Program-made: the position numbers and the translations under genes
Assembly (NCBI RefSeq): GCF_028369105.1
Contig: NZ_JAQNDO010000001.1
Location: forward strand, 3,279,001-3,343,000
Reading direction: 5' to 3'
DNA: 64,000 bases
Source of the DNA: Polyangium mundeleinium
Lineage (GTDB): Bacteria > Myxococcota_A > Polyangia > Polyangiales > Polyangiaceae
Shown here: positions 38,099 through 47,103 of the stretch, in pieces
How positions within the stretch are numbered: the first letter of the stretch is position 1
Layout: the number at the start of each line of letters is the position of its first letter
The notes under the pieces: generated by a model
What the model was told of the DNA's origin: nothing
What the model saw: only the letters and a program-made list of their open reading frames with translations
Databases searched by the model: none

Positions 38099-38114
38099 AC
38101 CACGACGTCGTGGT
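38099..38114. promoter_or_regulatory. 16-bp perfect palindrome in a divergent promoter region
   Basis: ACCACGACGTCGTGGT is its own reverse complement. It lies in the 123-base gap between the divergently transcribed O-methyltransferase (start 38052) and the Ser/Cys-rich lipoprotein (start 38176). The position suits an operator controlling one or both genes. No cognate regulator is encoded next to it. Confidence 0.4.
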
Positions 38115-38175
38115 CGGTGAAGCTTCCACTTGTGGGAAAAACGGGTGAACATCGCGAACGAAACGGAGGTACGTC

Positions 38176-38799
38176 GTGAGCACGAAGCGGCTTGGCTTGG
38201 TTTTGGTGACGCTTGGCTTCGGTGCGTGGCTCGGCAGCGGTTGCGCGACCGCGACCAGGCCAGGGGTGGGCGGAGGCGGCGAAGGCGGCGAAGGCAGCGC
38301 AGGCGGCCTGGGCGGTATGGGTGGCGCGTCGAGCAGCAGCAGCAGCGCGTCGAGCAGCAGCGCGTCGAGCAGCAGCGCGTCGAGCAGCAGCGCGTCGAGC
38401 AGCAGCAGCAGCACGAGCTCGGGCGGGCAGATGTGCGGGGCGATGGAGCACGCCTGCGCCGGTGTTTGCGCGGGCAATACACCCGCGACGGGATGCTTTA
38501 CGTCGACCACGTGCACGCCCTGCCCCACGGCGCAGAATGGCGCCGCGGTCTGCAATACGACGGGCCTCTGCGACGTGAGCTGCAACGCGGGGTACGTGAA
38601 GAACGGGGTCACGTGCGTCTGCCAGTCGCAGTGTTGCGCGGACGCGGATTGCGCGGCCGGTCAGACCTGCATGGGCGGCACGTGCACGAGCAGCAGCAGC
38701 AGTAGCAGCAGCGGCGGCGGCTGTGATCTGTTCGCGTGCATATTCACGTGCGGCCTCCAGAGCAAGGATTGTGATCCCTTCACGTGCACGTGCATCTGA
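38176..38799 (+). CDS. Ser-rich, Cys-rich surface lipoprotein
   Basis: A 207-residue lipoprotein (lipobox WLGSGC, Cys23). A Gly-rich segment and a Ser/Ala stalk (about 51-80, repeated ASSSS) follow, and then a disulfide-rich domain containing roughly two dozen Cys residues (for example CAGVCAGN, CTPCPTAQ, CCADADCAAGQTC). A second Ser run (173-180) precedes the end. The stalk-plus-Cys-domain layout is common in predicted surface lipoproteins of Polyangiales; the ligand is unknown. The GTG start is preceded by CGGAGGT. Confidence 0.85.
   Translation: MSTKRLGLVLVTLGFGAWLGSGCATATRPGVGGGGEGGEGSAGGLGGMGGASSSSSSASSSSASSSSASSSSASSSSSSTSSGGQMCGAMEHACAGVCAGNTPATGCFTSTTCTPCPTAQNGAAVCNTTGLCDVSCNAGYVKNGVTCVCQSQCCADADCAAGQTCMGGTCTSSSSSSSSGGGCDLFACIFTCGLQSKDCDPFTCTCI
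38326..38412 (+). repeat. 15-base tandem repeat encoding the Ser stalk
   Basis: Five in-frame units of GCGTCGAGCAGCAGC encode ASSSS; the first and last are lengthened by two AGC codons. Exact nucleotide identity between units suggests recent expansion and contraction by slippage, which would change stalk length between strains. Confidence 0.85.
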
Positions 38800-38820
38800 G
38801 CGGGCCTCGCGGAACGGGTT

Positions 38821-39624
38821 CTAGAAGGAAAAACCCGCGCCGCTCGTCACGCTCCTCTCGCCGAGTGGGACGATCTCCGCGAACACGTCGAGGCCGATCG
38901 GGAGCGAGGCCACGAGGCCGAGGCCGAGCTGGAACTTGTACCGATCGGTCCCCTGCCGATCCTCACCGTCGACCTGCCAGAAGATCGGGCCGCCGAACAC
39001 GCGCGCGAGGACGTAGGGGCTGAGCACGTCGTAGAACGTCTTGCCGGCGACTGCGCTGAGGCGGAGATCGCCGGCGTAATACGGGACCACGGGCGCGTCG
39101 GGGCGCGCCTCGCGGGTCTTCGCGCCCGCGACGGCGAGCGAGGCGCCGAAGATCAGGAAGGGCCAGCGATCACGGCCGTCGAGCAGGCGATAGGACGTGG
39201 CGATGGAGGCGGACCAGCCGGGGCCGAAGTCGTACCGCCGCGCGCCCTCGCGCAGGCTGCCCCAGAGAATGCCGCCCGCGCCGAGCTGCAACGTCCACGC
39301 GGAGCCGAGCCTGCGTTCGAACGTGGCGACGGCCGCGCGCCGGTCGATGGCGACGTCGTACTTGCCCGCGAAGACGAGGTTCGTCCAGGCGTAACCCACC
39401 GTCGCAGAGGCGCGGTAGAGCCGCGGGCGAGGCTTCACCACGGGCGCGCCCGGCTTGCCGGGGGGCAGGGGCGCGTCGAGATCGTCGCTGCAGGAGGGGA
39501 TGCCCGTCGGACCGACGGCCGGCGCGACGCCTCAGGCCCGCGCGTCGCGCGTGGCGCTGACGATCGAGGCCAGGGTCGCGGCGGCCACGAGGGCCACACC
39601 GAGCACGTTTGGGAGGGGTCGCAT
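38821..39624 (-). pseudogene. Outer-membrane beta-barrel-like protein interrupted by an in-frame stop
   Basis: The frame begins at an ATG (39622-39624) with a good export signal (MRPLPNVLGVALVAAATLAS... ending RDARA). A TGA at 39532-39534 then halts it. The same frame resumes immediately as GVAPAVGPTGIPSCSDDLDAP and runs to a TAG at 38821-38823. The downstream part alternates polar and hydrophobic residues with aromatic ends (YDFGPGWSASIATSYRLLDG, YVLARVFGGPIFWQVDG) and ends in Phe (SGAGFSF), as outer-membrane barrels do. Without the stop the product would be 267 residues. An internal GTG at 39439-39441 could start a 206-residue product, but it would lack the signal. A recent nonsense mutation or a sequencing error is the simplest explanation. 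Confidence 0.6.
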
Positions 39625-39725
39625 GGATCCTCGGGGAGGGTAGACGGGCGCCATTTTTGCGCGGTCGACCCTAGCACGGAAGGAATCCTCGCCGCCCGAA
39701 AACAGGCGGTTTATGCTGGGGGGCG

Positions 39726-40388
39726 ATGATCGAGCTCGAGACGCCGTATCACGTGGTGGAAACGGATGGCTCGGGGCACATCCTCATCATGCGCAGGACG
39801 CCGCGCGATTATCCCGACACCTGGATGATGGAGCAGGATCTCGAGGCCGTGATCGCCACGTTCGACGAGATCGGGCGTGATCGAAGGAAGCTGCTCGTGG
39901 ATCTTCGCGAGGGGCCGCGGCGCAACGATCCGCAGTTCGAGGATACGATGCGGCGCTTCCGGCCCCGGCTCTTTCGAGGGTTTCGTGGCGCGGCGATCAT
40001 CGTGAAGACCGCGGTCGGCGCGTTGCAGGTCAAGCGCCACCTGCGCGAGGACGGCGCGGGCGCCGAGGTGTTTCACGAAGAAGCCGAGGCGCTCGAGTAC
40101 CTGCGCGGCCAGAGCGTGCGCGGCGAAGCGCCGCCCGTGAGTCTCGCGCCGCGGAGGCCCCAGGCGCTCGAGTCACACCGGAGCGATCGCATCTCGTCGT
40201 TGCCTACGGGCTCTTACCTCCGGGCTTCGCAGGAGCCTCCGCGCAGGCCTTCGGAGGTCGGTGATCCGCCGCGCAGGCCCTCGGAGGTCGGTGATCCGCC
40301 GCGCAGGCATTCCGAAGTGGGCGAGCCCCCGCGCACGGACCGGCCGTCGAGCGCGCCCGCTCCGGCCACACGTCCGTCGCGGCACTAG
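39726..40388 (+). CDS. SpoIIAA-like protein with repetitive Pro/Arg tail
   Basis: A 220-residue protein. Residues 1-135 have alternating strands and helices (HVVETDGSGHILIMRRTPRDYPD, RKLLVDLREGPRRNDPQFEDTM, GAAIIVKTAVGALQVKRHL) that resemble small SpoIIAA/STAS-like regulators of myxobacteria. The C-terminal tail contains three copies of a ten-residue unit, PPRRPSEVGD, and is otherwise disordered and basic. A TATGCT at 39712-39717 ends eight bases before the ATG, so the transcript may have almost no leader. The function is unknown. Confidence 0.75.
   Translation: MIELETPYHVVETDGSGHILIMRRTPRDYPDTWMMEQDLEAVIATFDEIGRDRRKLLVDLREGPRRNDPQFEDTMRRFRPRLFRGFRGAAIIVKTAVGALQVKRHLREDGAGAEVFHEEAEALEYLRGQSVRGEAPPVSLAPRRPQALESHRSDRISSLPTGSYLRASQEPPRRPSEVGDPPRRPSEVGDPPRRHSEVGEPPRTDRPSSAPAPATRPSRH
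40236..40325 (+). repeat. Three 30-base tandem repeats in coding sequence
   Basis: Three in-frame units that each contain CCGCGCAGGC and code for PPRRPSEVGD-like decapeptides. The second differs slightly from the first; the third is more diverged (PPRRHSEVGE). They give the disordered tail a repeated Ser/Arg pattern. Confidence 0.85.
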
Positions 40389-40433
40389 TCGCTCGGCTGG
40401 AACGCCGGAGATCCGCGTGCCAACCTCGGCGCC

Positions 40434-41483
40434 ATGAAGATCGCGGCGACGGGGATCACGAGCGGCGTGGGCCGGAGGCTCTGTGAGATCGCGCGGGAAG
40501 CCGGCCACGAGGTGGCGGGGATCGTGCGGGATCCTGAGCGGCTCGACGCGCGCACGTTGTCGCGGATCGGCGTGCGTGTCGTGGGCGGAGACGTCGCGGA
40601 TCGGCGCGCGCTCGCGGACGTGCTGGGCGGCGCGGACGTCGTGGTGCACGCGGCGGCCATGGTCGGCGAGGCGACGGACGCGGCCGAGATGGAGCGTGTA
40701 AACGTGGGCGGGACACGCGCCGTGATCGAGGCCGCGGCGGAGGCGAGCGTGCCGCACGTCGTGCACGTGTCGTCGGTCGCGGTGTACGGGCGGCCCGATC
40801 GCGGGCACGTGACCGAGGCGTGGCCGACGCGGACGAGCGGTTTGCCCTACGAGGACACGAAGACGTACGCCGAGCGGCTCGCGCACGAGCGGGGGCGCGC
40901 GCTCGGGCTTTCGGTGATCGCGGTGCGTCCGCCCGTGATCTACGGGCCTTACGATCGGAACTTCCTGCCACGGGCGATCACGACGTTGCGCAAGCGGATG
41001 ATGCTGCTCGTCGACGGCGGGCGCGCGCCGCTGAACGTCGTGTGGGTGGATCACGTGGTCGACGTGGTGCTGCGCGCGGCCGAGCGGCGGGATCTCGGGG
41101 GCGAGGCGTTCAACGTGATGGACGAGGTCGACGCGCGGCCGCCGAGCGTGCGCGAGGTGTTCGAGACGATCGCGCGCGCGGCCGAGCTGCCTCTGCCGCG
41201 GCTCTCGCTCCCGTATCCGGCGGCGATGGCGGCGGCGAAGTCGCTCGCGGCGGCCTTCTCGCTGGCGGGGCGGAAGGAGACGCCGCCGCTCACGCCCTTC
41301 GTGGTGAAGCTCCTCTCGCGCGACGTCGTGTACGACGCGTCGAAGGCGGTGCGGGAGCTCGGGTGGACGCCGCGCATGCGCGCGCTCGAAGGGATCTCGC
41401 GGTTTGCCGCAGAGATCGCGGGCAAGGCGCCCGCGTACGCGGGAGGCCCCCGCGCGGCTTCCCCGGGCAGCGCCGTCGAGTAG
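40434..41483 (+). CDS. NAD(P)-dependent extended SDR epimerase/dehydratase
   Basis: A 349-residue extended short-chain dehydrogenase. The dinucleotide motif is TGITSGVG (6-13), and the catalytic pair is Y139 and K143 in YEDTK with the preceding HVSSVAVYG. RPPVIYGPYDRNFLPR and VVWVDHVVD are typical of NDP-sugar epimerases and 3-beta-HSD-like enzymes. The substrate is probably a nucleotide sugar or an isoprenoid-like lipid. It stands 47 bases upstream of the GT2-CapK fusion, on the same strand, so the two are likely co-transcribed and may act in one glycan or glycolipid route. Confidence 0.88.
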   Translation: MKIAATGITSGVGRRLCEIAREAGHEVAGIVRDPERLDARTLSRIGVRVVGGDVADRRALADVLGGADVVVHAAAMVGEATDAAEMERVNVGGTRAVIEAAAEASVPHVVHVSSVAVYGRPDRGHVTEAWPTRTSGLPYEDTKTYAERLAHERGRALGLSVIAVRPPVIYGPYDRNFLPRAITTLRKRMMLLVDGGRAPLNVVWVDHVVDVVLRAAERRDLGGEAFNVMDEVDARPPSVREVFETIARAAELPLPRLSLPYPAAMAAAKSLAAAFSLAGRKETPPLTPFVVKLLSRDVVYDASKAVRELGWTPRMRALEGISRFAAEIAGKAPAYAGGPRAASPGSAVE

Positions 41484-41530
41484 ACTGCGCGGCGCGTTTC
41501 GTGTTCCGAACGCCGAGGATCCGCTCTCCG

Positions 41531-43774
41531 ATGACCGAACAAGCGCTCTCCGCTCCCGAATCGCCGATCGAGCTCAGCGTGATCGTCCCTTGCCTCAACG
41601 AGGAGCTCAACCTGCGTGAGCTCGCGGCGCGCGTGCTGCGGGTCCTGGAGGTCGGCGGGCTCGTCGGGGAGCTCGTGCTCGTCGACGACGGATCGAGGGA
41701 CGGCACGGCGGCGGTGATCCGCGAGCTTTCGGCCGCGTCCGAGGGGCGGATCGTGGGCTGCTTTCATCCGGAGAACCGGGGCATCGCGGCGGCCTGGCGG
41801 ACGGGCGTGGGCGCGTCGCGGGGCAAGCTCGTCGCGACGATCGACGCGGATTTGCAGTACCAGCCGGAGGATCTCCTGCGGCTGCGGCGCGCGCTCTACG
41901 ACCACAGCGTCGACGTGGTGCAGGGCTTCCGCAGCGCGGTCGGGCGGCGCAAGGACCAGCGATACCATTTGAGCCGCGGGCTCAATCACCTCTTGAACGG
42001 CGTGTTCGGGATGGACCTCGCGGACAACAAGAGCGGGTTCGTCATCTGCGCCCGCGAGGTGATGCTCGACCTGCTCACGTACCGCGGCACGTATTTTTAC
42101 TGGCAATCGTTCATCATGGTCGCCGCGCACGCGAAGGGGTATTCGTACAAGGAGATCGAGACGATCTTCGAGCAGCGGCGGCAGGGGACGAGCTTCCTCG
42201 AAAAGACGGCCGTGCGCGCGAGCGTGCTCTCGTTCATCGATATCGGGAAGGCGGCGTGGGAGTACCGCGTGAGCCGCCCGCCGCCGGACGCCGCGCACCA
42301 GTTCTTGCGGCGCCATCCGGTGGCGGATCGGACGCCGCCGCGGACGCCCGTGCAGGAGGTGCGCTGGCGGGCGTACCTCGCGGCGTTCGACAGCACGCAC
42401 TGGATGATCACGCGGGACGTCGAGCATTACTACGAGACGCTCTGCAAGACGCAATGGCTCGGGATCACGGAGACGCGGGAGCTTCAGGACGAGAAGCTCC
42501 GGCGCCTCGTCCGGCACGCGTACCGCAACGTGCCGTATTACCGCGCCCGCATGCAGGAGCGCGGGCTCCGGCCCGAGGACGTGCGGGGGCAGGCGGATTT
42601 GCACAAATTGCCGCTGCTCACGAAGGCCGACATCCGCAAGCACCTCTACTTCGACATCATGTCGGAGAACCACGACAAATCGCAGGTCCAGCGGATCGCG
42701 ACGAGCGGATCGACCGGCGAGCCGTTCATCTGTTACGCCGACCGCGTGCAGCTTGAATTGCGCTGGGCGGCGACGCTAAGGGCCCAGGAGTGGACGGGGT
42801 ATCGATTCGGCGATCCTTGCGTGCGGCTCTGGCACCAGACGATCGGCATGTCGAAGAGCCAGGTCCGGAAGGAGCGCGCCGACGCGATTCTCTCGAAGCG
42901 GACGTTCGTGCCGGTCTTCGAGATGAGCGAGAAGAACCTGGCCGCGATGGTCCGCACGATCGCGGAGGCGGAGCCCGTCCTGCTCGACGGATATGCCGAG
43001 GCGCTCGATTTCTTGGCGCGGTATGTACAGGCGCACGGCAACCTCTCGGTGCGGCCGCGGGCCGTGATGTCGAGCGCGCAGACGCTCCCCTTGCCGAGCC
43101 GTCGCGTGATCGAGCAGGCGTTCGGGTGCGCGGTGTTCGACAAGTATGGCAGCCGCGAGTTCTCGGGCATCGCCTACGAATGCGAGGCGCACGCGGGGCA
43201 CCACGTGGTCGCCGAGGGATACATCGTGGAGATCCTGAAGGGCGGCGAGCCGGCGAAGCCCGGGGAGATCGGCGAGGTCGTGATCACGGACCTCACGAAC
43301 ATGTGCATGCCGTTCATCCGGTATCGCATCGGGGACCTCGCCGAAGCGATGGACGCGCTCGCGCCGTGCACGTGCGGCCGGGGCGCGCCGCGGATCGGGG
43401 CGATCGAGGGGCGCGTGCAATCGATCATCCAGGGCACGGACGGGCGCTTCGTGCCGGGGACGTTCTTCGCGCATTACCTGAAGGAGTACGATCACGCGAT
43501 CAAGCAGTTCCAGGTGGTGCAGGAGGCGCTCGGGGCGATCACGTTCCGGGTCGTGAAGGGCGGGCGTTACTCGGACGACGTGCTCGACGAGGTGCTCGCG
43601 AAGTTCCGCGAGGTGCTCGGCGAGGACCTGCGGATCACGGTCGAGTTCGTGGACGAGGTGGCGATGGTGCGCACGGGCAAGCGCGTCGCGGCGCTGTCGA
43701 AGCTCGGCATCGATTTCCAGCGGAGCTCCGCCTCGGTGCTACCGAGCGTGGATCGCGGGGCAAATCGCGTATGA
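41531..43774 (+). CDS. Fusion of GT2 glycosyltransferase and CapK/PaaK-like adenylate-forming enzyme
   Basis: A continuous 747-residue frame joins two enzymes. Residues about 14-265 are a family 2 glycosyltransferase of the dolichol-phosphate-mannose-synthase type: VIVPCLNEELNLRELAARVL, VLVDDGSRDGT, IDADLQYQPEDL and NKSGFVICAREV. Residues about 330-735 are a CapK/phenylacetate-CoA-ligase-like domain with RHAYRNVPYYRARM, the ATP loop ATSGSTGEP (about 390-398), YGSREFSGIAYEC and FIRYRIGDLAE. I know these as separate proteins in capsule and exopolysaccharide clusters; a fusion suggests coupled activation and transfer of a sugar or acyl group. The GT2 part lacks the C-terminal membrane anchor often seen. 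The stop overlaps the DUF362 start by four bases. Confidence 0.88.
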   Translation: MTEQALSAPESPIELSVIVPCLNEELNLRELAARVLRVLEVGGLVGELVLVDDGSRDGTAAVIRELSAASEGRIVGCFHPENRGIAAAWRTGVGASRGKLVATIDADLQYQPEDLLRLRRALYDHSVDVVQGFRSAVGRRKDQRYHLSRGLNHLLNGVFGMDLADNKSGFVICAREVMLDLLTYRGTYFYWQSFIMVAAHAKGYSYKEIETIFEQRRQGTSFLEKTAVRASVLSFIDIGKAAWEYRVSRPPPDAAHQFLRRHPVADRTPPRTPVQEVRWRAYLAAFDSTHWMITRDVEHYYETLCKTQWLGITETRELQDEKLRRLVRHAYRNVPYYRARMQERGLRPEDVRGQADLHKLPLLTKADIRKHLYFDIMSENHDKSQVQRIATSGSTGEPFICYADRVQLELRWAATLRAQEWTGYRFGDPCVRLWHQTIGMSKSQVRKERADAILSKRTFVPVFEMSEKNLAAMVRTIAEAEPVLLDGYAEALDFLARYVQAHGNLSVRPRAVMSSAQTLPLPSRRVIEQAFGCAVFDKYGSREFSGIAYECEAHAGHHVVAEGYIVEILKGGEPAKPGEIGEVVITDLTNMCMPFIRYRIGDLAEAMDALAPCTCGRGAPRIGAIEGRVQSIIQGTDGRFVPGTFFAHYLKEYDHAIKQFQVVQEALGAITFRVVKGGRYSDDVLDEVLAKFREVLGEDLRITVEFVDEVAMVRTGKRVAALSKLGIDFQRSSASVLPSVDRGANRV

Positions 43775-45159
43775 CGCAGGCGTCCTCGGTCGCGATCGTC
43801 TCTCGTCCGGGGACGACATACGCCGCGGGCGGCGTGCCGCCGTTCGATCCGCCGAACCCGGTCTACGCCATGGTGGAGGCGCTCTTCCGGGAACTCGGGC
43901 TCGACGCGGCGCGGGCCGGGACGCCGGAATGGAGCCCGCTCGGCGATTTGATCCGGCCGGGCGATCGGGTGATCGTCAAGCCCAATCTGGTCTCGTCGAA
44001 GAACCTGCACGAGAAGATCACGGGGGAAAAATTATGGGCTTCGAGCACGCATGGCGCGCTCTTGCGGCCTATCCTCGATCATGCGCTCCGGGCCGCGGGG
44101 CCGCGGGGCAGCGTACGGGTCGTGGATTCACCCGTGGAGGGCTGCGAGATCGAGAAGGTGGCGGGGCCGCTCGGGATCTTCGCGGTGATCGATCACCTGC
44201 GCCGGGGCGGCGCGGACGTCGATTTCGTGGACCTGCGTTATTTCCGGGTGGCGCCGTACTTCGCGCTCGATGACGTACGGCGCGGGGGCCTTTCGTACAA
44301 CCTCGGCATGCTCGTCCGCACGAGGCTCCCGGGGGATCCACGCGGGTATCGGGTGGTGGATCTCGGCGATCGGAGCGCGTTCGCGCGGAGCGAGGCTCCG
44401 CCAGGCGAGCGGCTCCGGTTCCACCGCAGCCATTACGAGACGCCGGTCCCGCACCACACGGGCGGGAAACACGAATACAGCCTGCCGTGCACGGTGCTCG
44501 ACGCGGACGTGGTGATCAACCTGCCGAAGATGAAGACGCACAAGAAGACCGGCGTCACGTTGGCCTTGAAGAGCGTCATCGGGTTCACGAACGAAAAATA
44601 CTGGCTGCCGCATTTCACGGCCGGGGACCCGTCCGTCGGAGGCGACGAGTTCGATCGTCCGCGGAGCTTGGCGGAGCGGATCGAGGACAAACTCTCGCGG
44701 TTTCCGCTGCCCGGTGACCATTCGCTGGTCATGCGCCTCGCTCGGGTCGGGGCGCCGTCGAAGGTGATCGACGGGAGCTGGGAGGGCAACGATACGCTCT
44801 GGCGGACCATTCTGGATCTGAACCGGATCCTCTTCTTCGTCGATCGCGACGGCATCTGGCGGGACGAACCCGTGCGGCGGTACCTGGCGCTCGTGGACGG
44901 GATCGTGGCGGGCGAGGGCGAAGGGCCGCTCGGAGCGACGCCGATCTGCGCAGGGACGCTCGTGGGCGGGTTCGATCCGGGGATCGTGGACGCAACGGCC
45001 GCGGAGGAAATGGGGTTCGATCCGGCGCGGATGGCGATGATCCGGGAGGCGCTCGGGATGGTGTCGCGGGCCCATCTGGCCGGGCGGATCGTTCGGCGGG
45101 ATGGGCCGCGATTCGAACGGAAATTCCGGGCGCCGCGGAGCTGGCCGAGCCTCGGCTGA
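43771..45159 (+). CDS. DUF362 family protein
   Basis: A 462-residue protein with the DUF362 hallmarks GDRVIVKPNLVSS and VVINLPKMKTHKKTGVTLALKSVIG. Many DUF362 proteins carry iron-sulfur motifs, but I see no CxxCxxC here. The biochemical role of the family is not settled. The start overlaps the stop of the GT2-CapK fusion, implying a shared complex or pathway. Its stop directly abuts the stop of the convergent GH57-like gene: TGATCA at 45157-45162 holds both. Confidence 0.85.
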   Translation: MTQASSVAIVSRPGTTYAAGGVPPFDPPNPVYAMVEALFRELGLDAARAGTPEWSPLGDLIRPGDRVIVKPNLVSSKNLHEKITGEKLWASSTHGALLRPILDHALRAAGPRGSVRVVDSPVEGCEIEKVAGPLGIFAVIDHLRRGGADVDFVDLRYFRVAPYFALDDVRRGGLSYNLGMLVRTRLPGDPRGYRVVDLGDRSAFARSEAPPGERLRFHRSHYETPVPHHTGGKHEYSLPCTVLDADVVINLPKMKTHKKTGVTLALKSVIGFTNEKYWLPHFTAGDPSVGGDEFDRPRSLAERIEDKLSRFPLPGDHSLVMRLARVGAPSKVIDGSWEGNDTLWRTILDLNRILFFVDRDGIWRDEPVRRYLALVDGIVAGEGEGPLGATPICAGTLVGGFDPGIVDATAAEEMGFDPARMAMIREALGMVSRAHLAGRIVRRDGPRFERKFRAPRSWPSLG

Positions 45160-47103
45160 TCAAGGCCGCTCGCGCGGCAGCGCGCCCACGCCGAGCGCGA
45201 GGCGAAACGTCGGCCGGTACGCCGTGACCCGTAGCCGCATGCCGTGTCCACACGAGGGGCGCGCAGGCACGTCCCACAGGACCGGCTCGCCGTCGGGAAT
45301 GTGGGCCCAGACGACCGTGGATCCTACGCGCCATCCGCGCGCCGTCCGCGACTGCACCGGTCGTAGCGAGCGCCCCGCGCGCAGGAGGGCGAGGTAATCG
45401 GGCGAGAGCGCGAATTCGATGCCGAACCGCTCGGGCTCCCGCGGGAGCTCGTACGAGACCCCGAGGCGGCGCGCGTCTCGTGCCAGGAAAAACCGCTTGC
45501 TCGCGCCTCCGAACGGCCCTCGCGCCTCCGAACGGACGAGCTCCGCGAAAGCGCCGTGCTCGTCCGCGCCCATTCGCCCGATCCAGTGGTGGTCGTGCTC
45601 GTGGCCGACGTCGGCGAAGGCCCCGGGGTGGTTCGGCGGCACATCCATGTATCGATTCTGCGTCTCCTGCCAGTTCCAGTCGTCGGCGCTGTTTCCGACG
45701 ACCACGCGCCCGCCCTTGGAGGAGAGGTCGAAGAGGTGGATCAGACGGCCGCCGTGCTCGGGTGTGATCACGGCATAAAGCCAGTCGTTCGCGAGGATGA
45801 TCTCCTCCTCCCCGTCGTGATCGATGTCACGCCGTTCGGCGTGCGCATGGCCGTCGCGTCGTGTTTGCCATTCCGCGGCGGCGGCGATCACGAAGACGCT
45901 CCGGACATGCGCGGCGAGGGTTCTGGCCCAGGGCGAAGGCTCGCAGGTTCCATCCGGCCGCATGTCGTGCCAGGCCGTCTCGTAGCTCGACGCCATGAGC
46001 TGTTTCCACGCGAGGTCCCATAGGCCGCCGCGGGGGCCGTGGTCCTTCTGTTGCCGCAGCAATGCCTCGGCCTCGGTCAAGAGCTCGCGATAGGGCTGAT
46101 AGGCGCGCCCGCACCACCACGCGGCGTAATCTTCGCCCGCGCCCATCGAGCGGGAGAGCTCGTAAAACGTGCCCGGCTCGACGGCGCGTCGCTCCCGCGG
46201 GGGGGGCTCGGCGAGGAAAGACGAGAGCAGGACGGGCTCGACCGACGGATCCGCGCGGATCCACGCGAGCAGCGCTTCATAAGGCTCGACGCCGTCGCGC
46301 CGATGGGGGCCCTTCGTCCACGGCCCCACCGCGGCCGCCTTTTCCAGGTCGTCCCCGTAGACCACGAGGGCCCCTGCTCCGAGGGCGGAGACCCGGCGCG
46401 TCATGGCGCGAAGGGCGTCCCATTGCCCGTCGCGCCGCGGTGGGATGGCATAACGAAGCTCCGCGCTGATGGGCAGGCACGAGAGCCCCCCGCTGCCCTC
46501 GATTTCGTAGGGGTGGAGCCGATATCGATCGTCGGGAGGGGCCGGGGCGTTCCCGCGCGCCGGAGGCATCACCGCGTCGAACCTCCCCCGCTCGCTCGAC
46601 GTGCCGTCGCCGAGGGGGAAGGCGAGCCGATCGTCGAGCAGGACGTACGCGTAGCCGCCATTCGGGAGCGCCGTGTTTCGCAGCAGCGGCGCGAGCTTCT
46701 CCGTGCTCCAGACGCGCTCGGGGACCCAGAATCCCTTGATGGTCCTGAGGTCCGCGCCGAGGTGGCGCCGGTAGCCTTCGAGCGCCTCGTGGAGCTGGCG
46801 GAGGTTGTGCTCGTCGGAGAACAGCGGCATGACGTTCTGCGCGTACGTGCTCCCGAGAAGCTCGAGCAGGCCCTCGCGCCGGAGCGCCTCGATCCACTGG
46901 AAAAACTCCGGCGCGTGCCAGGCAATGGCCTCGATCAGGATCCCGCTCAGGTGGAGGTTCAGCGGGACCCGGTATTTCAGGTGCAATGCGAGGACCGTCG
47001 CGAAGCTCTCCAGCACCTCGGAGAGGCCCTCCCGGCTCTCGTACCCGTCCGTGATCAGGTACTGATGCCCATGTTGCACGATGGAAAGCGCCGCGCGCTT
47101 CAC
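45160..47103 (-). CDS. GH57-like glycoside hydrolase/glucanotransferase
   Basis: A 647-residue protein with the GH57 alpha-amylase/4-alpha-glucanotransferase layout. It starts with HGHQYLITDGYE-like strand 1. The likely nucleophile is E129 in GFWVPERVW, and the acid may be D251 or D252 in VVYGDDLEKAAAVG. Residues about 515-647 form a beta-rich C-terminal domain (PEHGGRLIHLFDLSSKGG) as in amylopullulanase-type members. No signal peptide is seen, so it probably acts on an intracellular alpha-glucan or glycolipid. The GTG start (47101-47103) overlaps the upstream kinase stop (GTGA), so the two are coupled. Confidence 0.8.
   Translation of the reverse strand: MKRAALSIVQHGHQYLITDGYESREGLSEVLESFATVLALHLKYRVPLNLHLSGILIEAIAWHAPEFFQWIEALRREGLLELLGSTYAQNVMPLFSDEHNLRQLHEALEGYRRHLGADLRTIKGFWVPERVWSTEKLAPLLRNTALPNGGYAYVLLDDRLAFPLGDGTSSERGRFDAVMPPARGNAPAPPDDRYRLHPYEIEGSGGLSCLPISAELRYAIPPRRDGQWDALRAMTRRVSALGAGALVVYGDDLEKAAAVGPWTKGPHRRDGVEPYEALLAWIRADPSVEPVLLSSFLAEPPPRERRAVEPGTFYELSRSMGAGEDYAAWWCGRAYQPYRELLTEAEALLRQQKDHGPRGGLWDLAWKQLMASSYETAWHDMRPDGTCEPSPWARTLAAHVRSVFVIAAAAEWQTRRDGHAHAERRDIDHDGEEEIILANDWLYAVITPEHGGRLIHLFDLSSKGGRVVVGNSADDWNWQETQNRYMDVPPNHPGAFADVGHEHDHHWIGRMGADEHGAFAELVRSEARGPFGGASKRFFLARDARRLGVSYELPREPERFGIEFALSPDYLALLRAGRSLRPVQSRTARGWRVGSTVVWAHIPDGEPVLWDVPARPSCGHGMRLRVTAYRPTFRLALGVGALPRERP

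Noticed and set aside
39532..39534. Selenocysteine codon in the barrel protein gene
   Set aside because: The position is right at the signal-peptide end, no redox motif surrounds it, and I saw no SECIS-like hairpin immediately downstream. A nonsense change or sequencing error is simpler.
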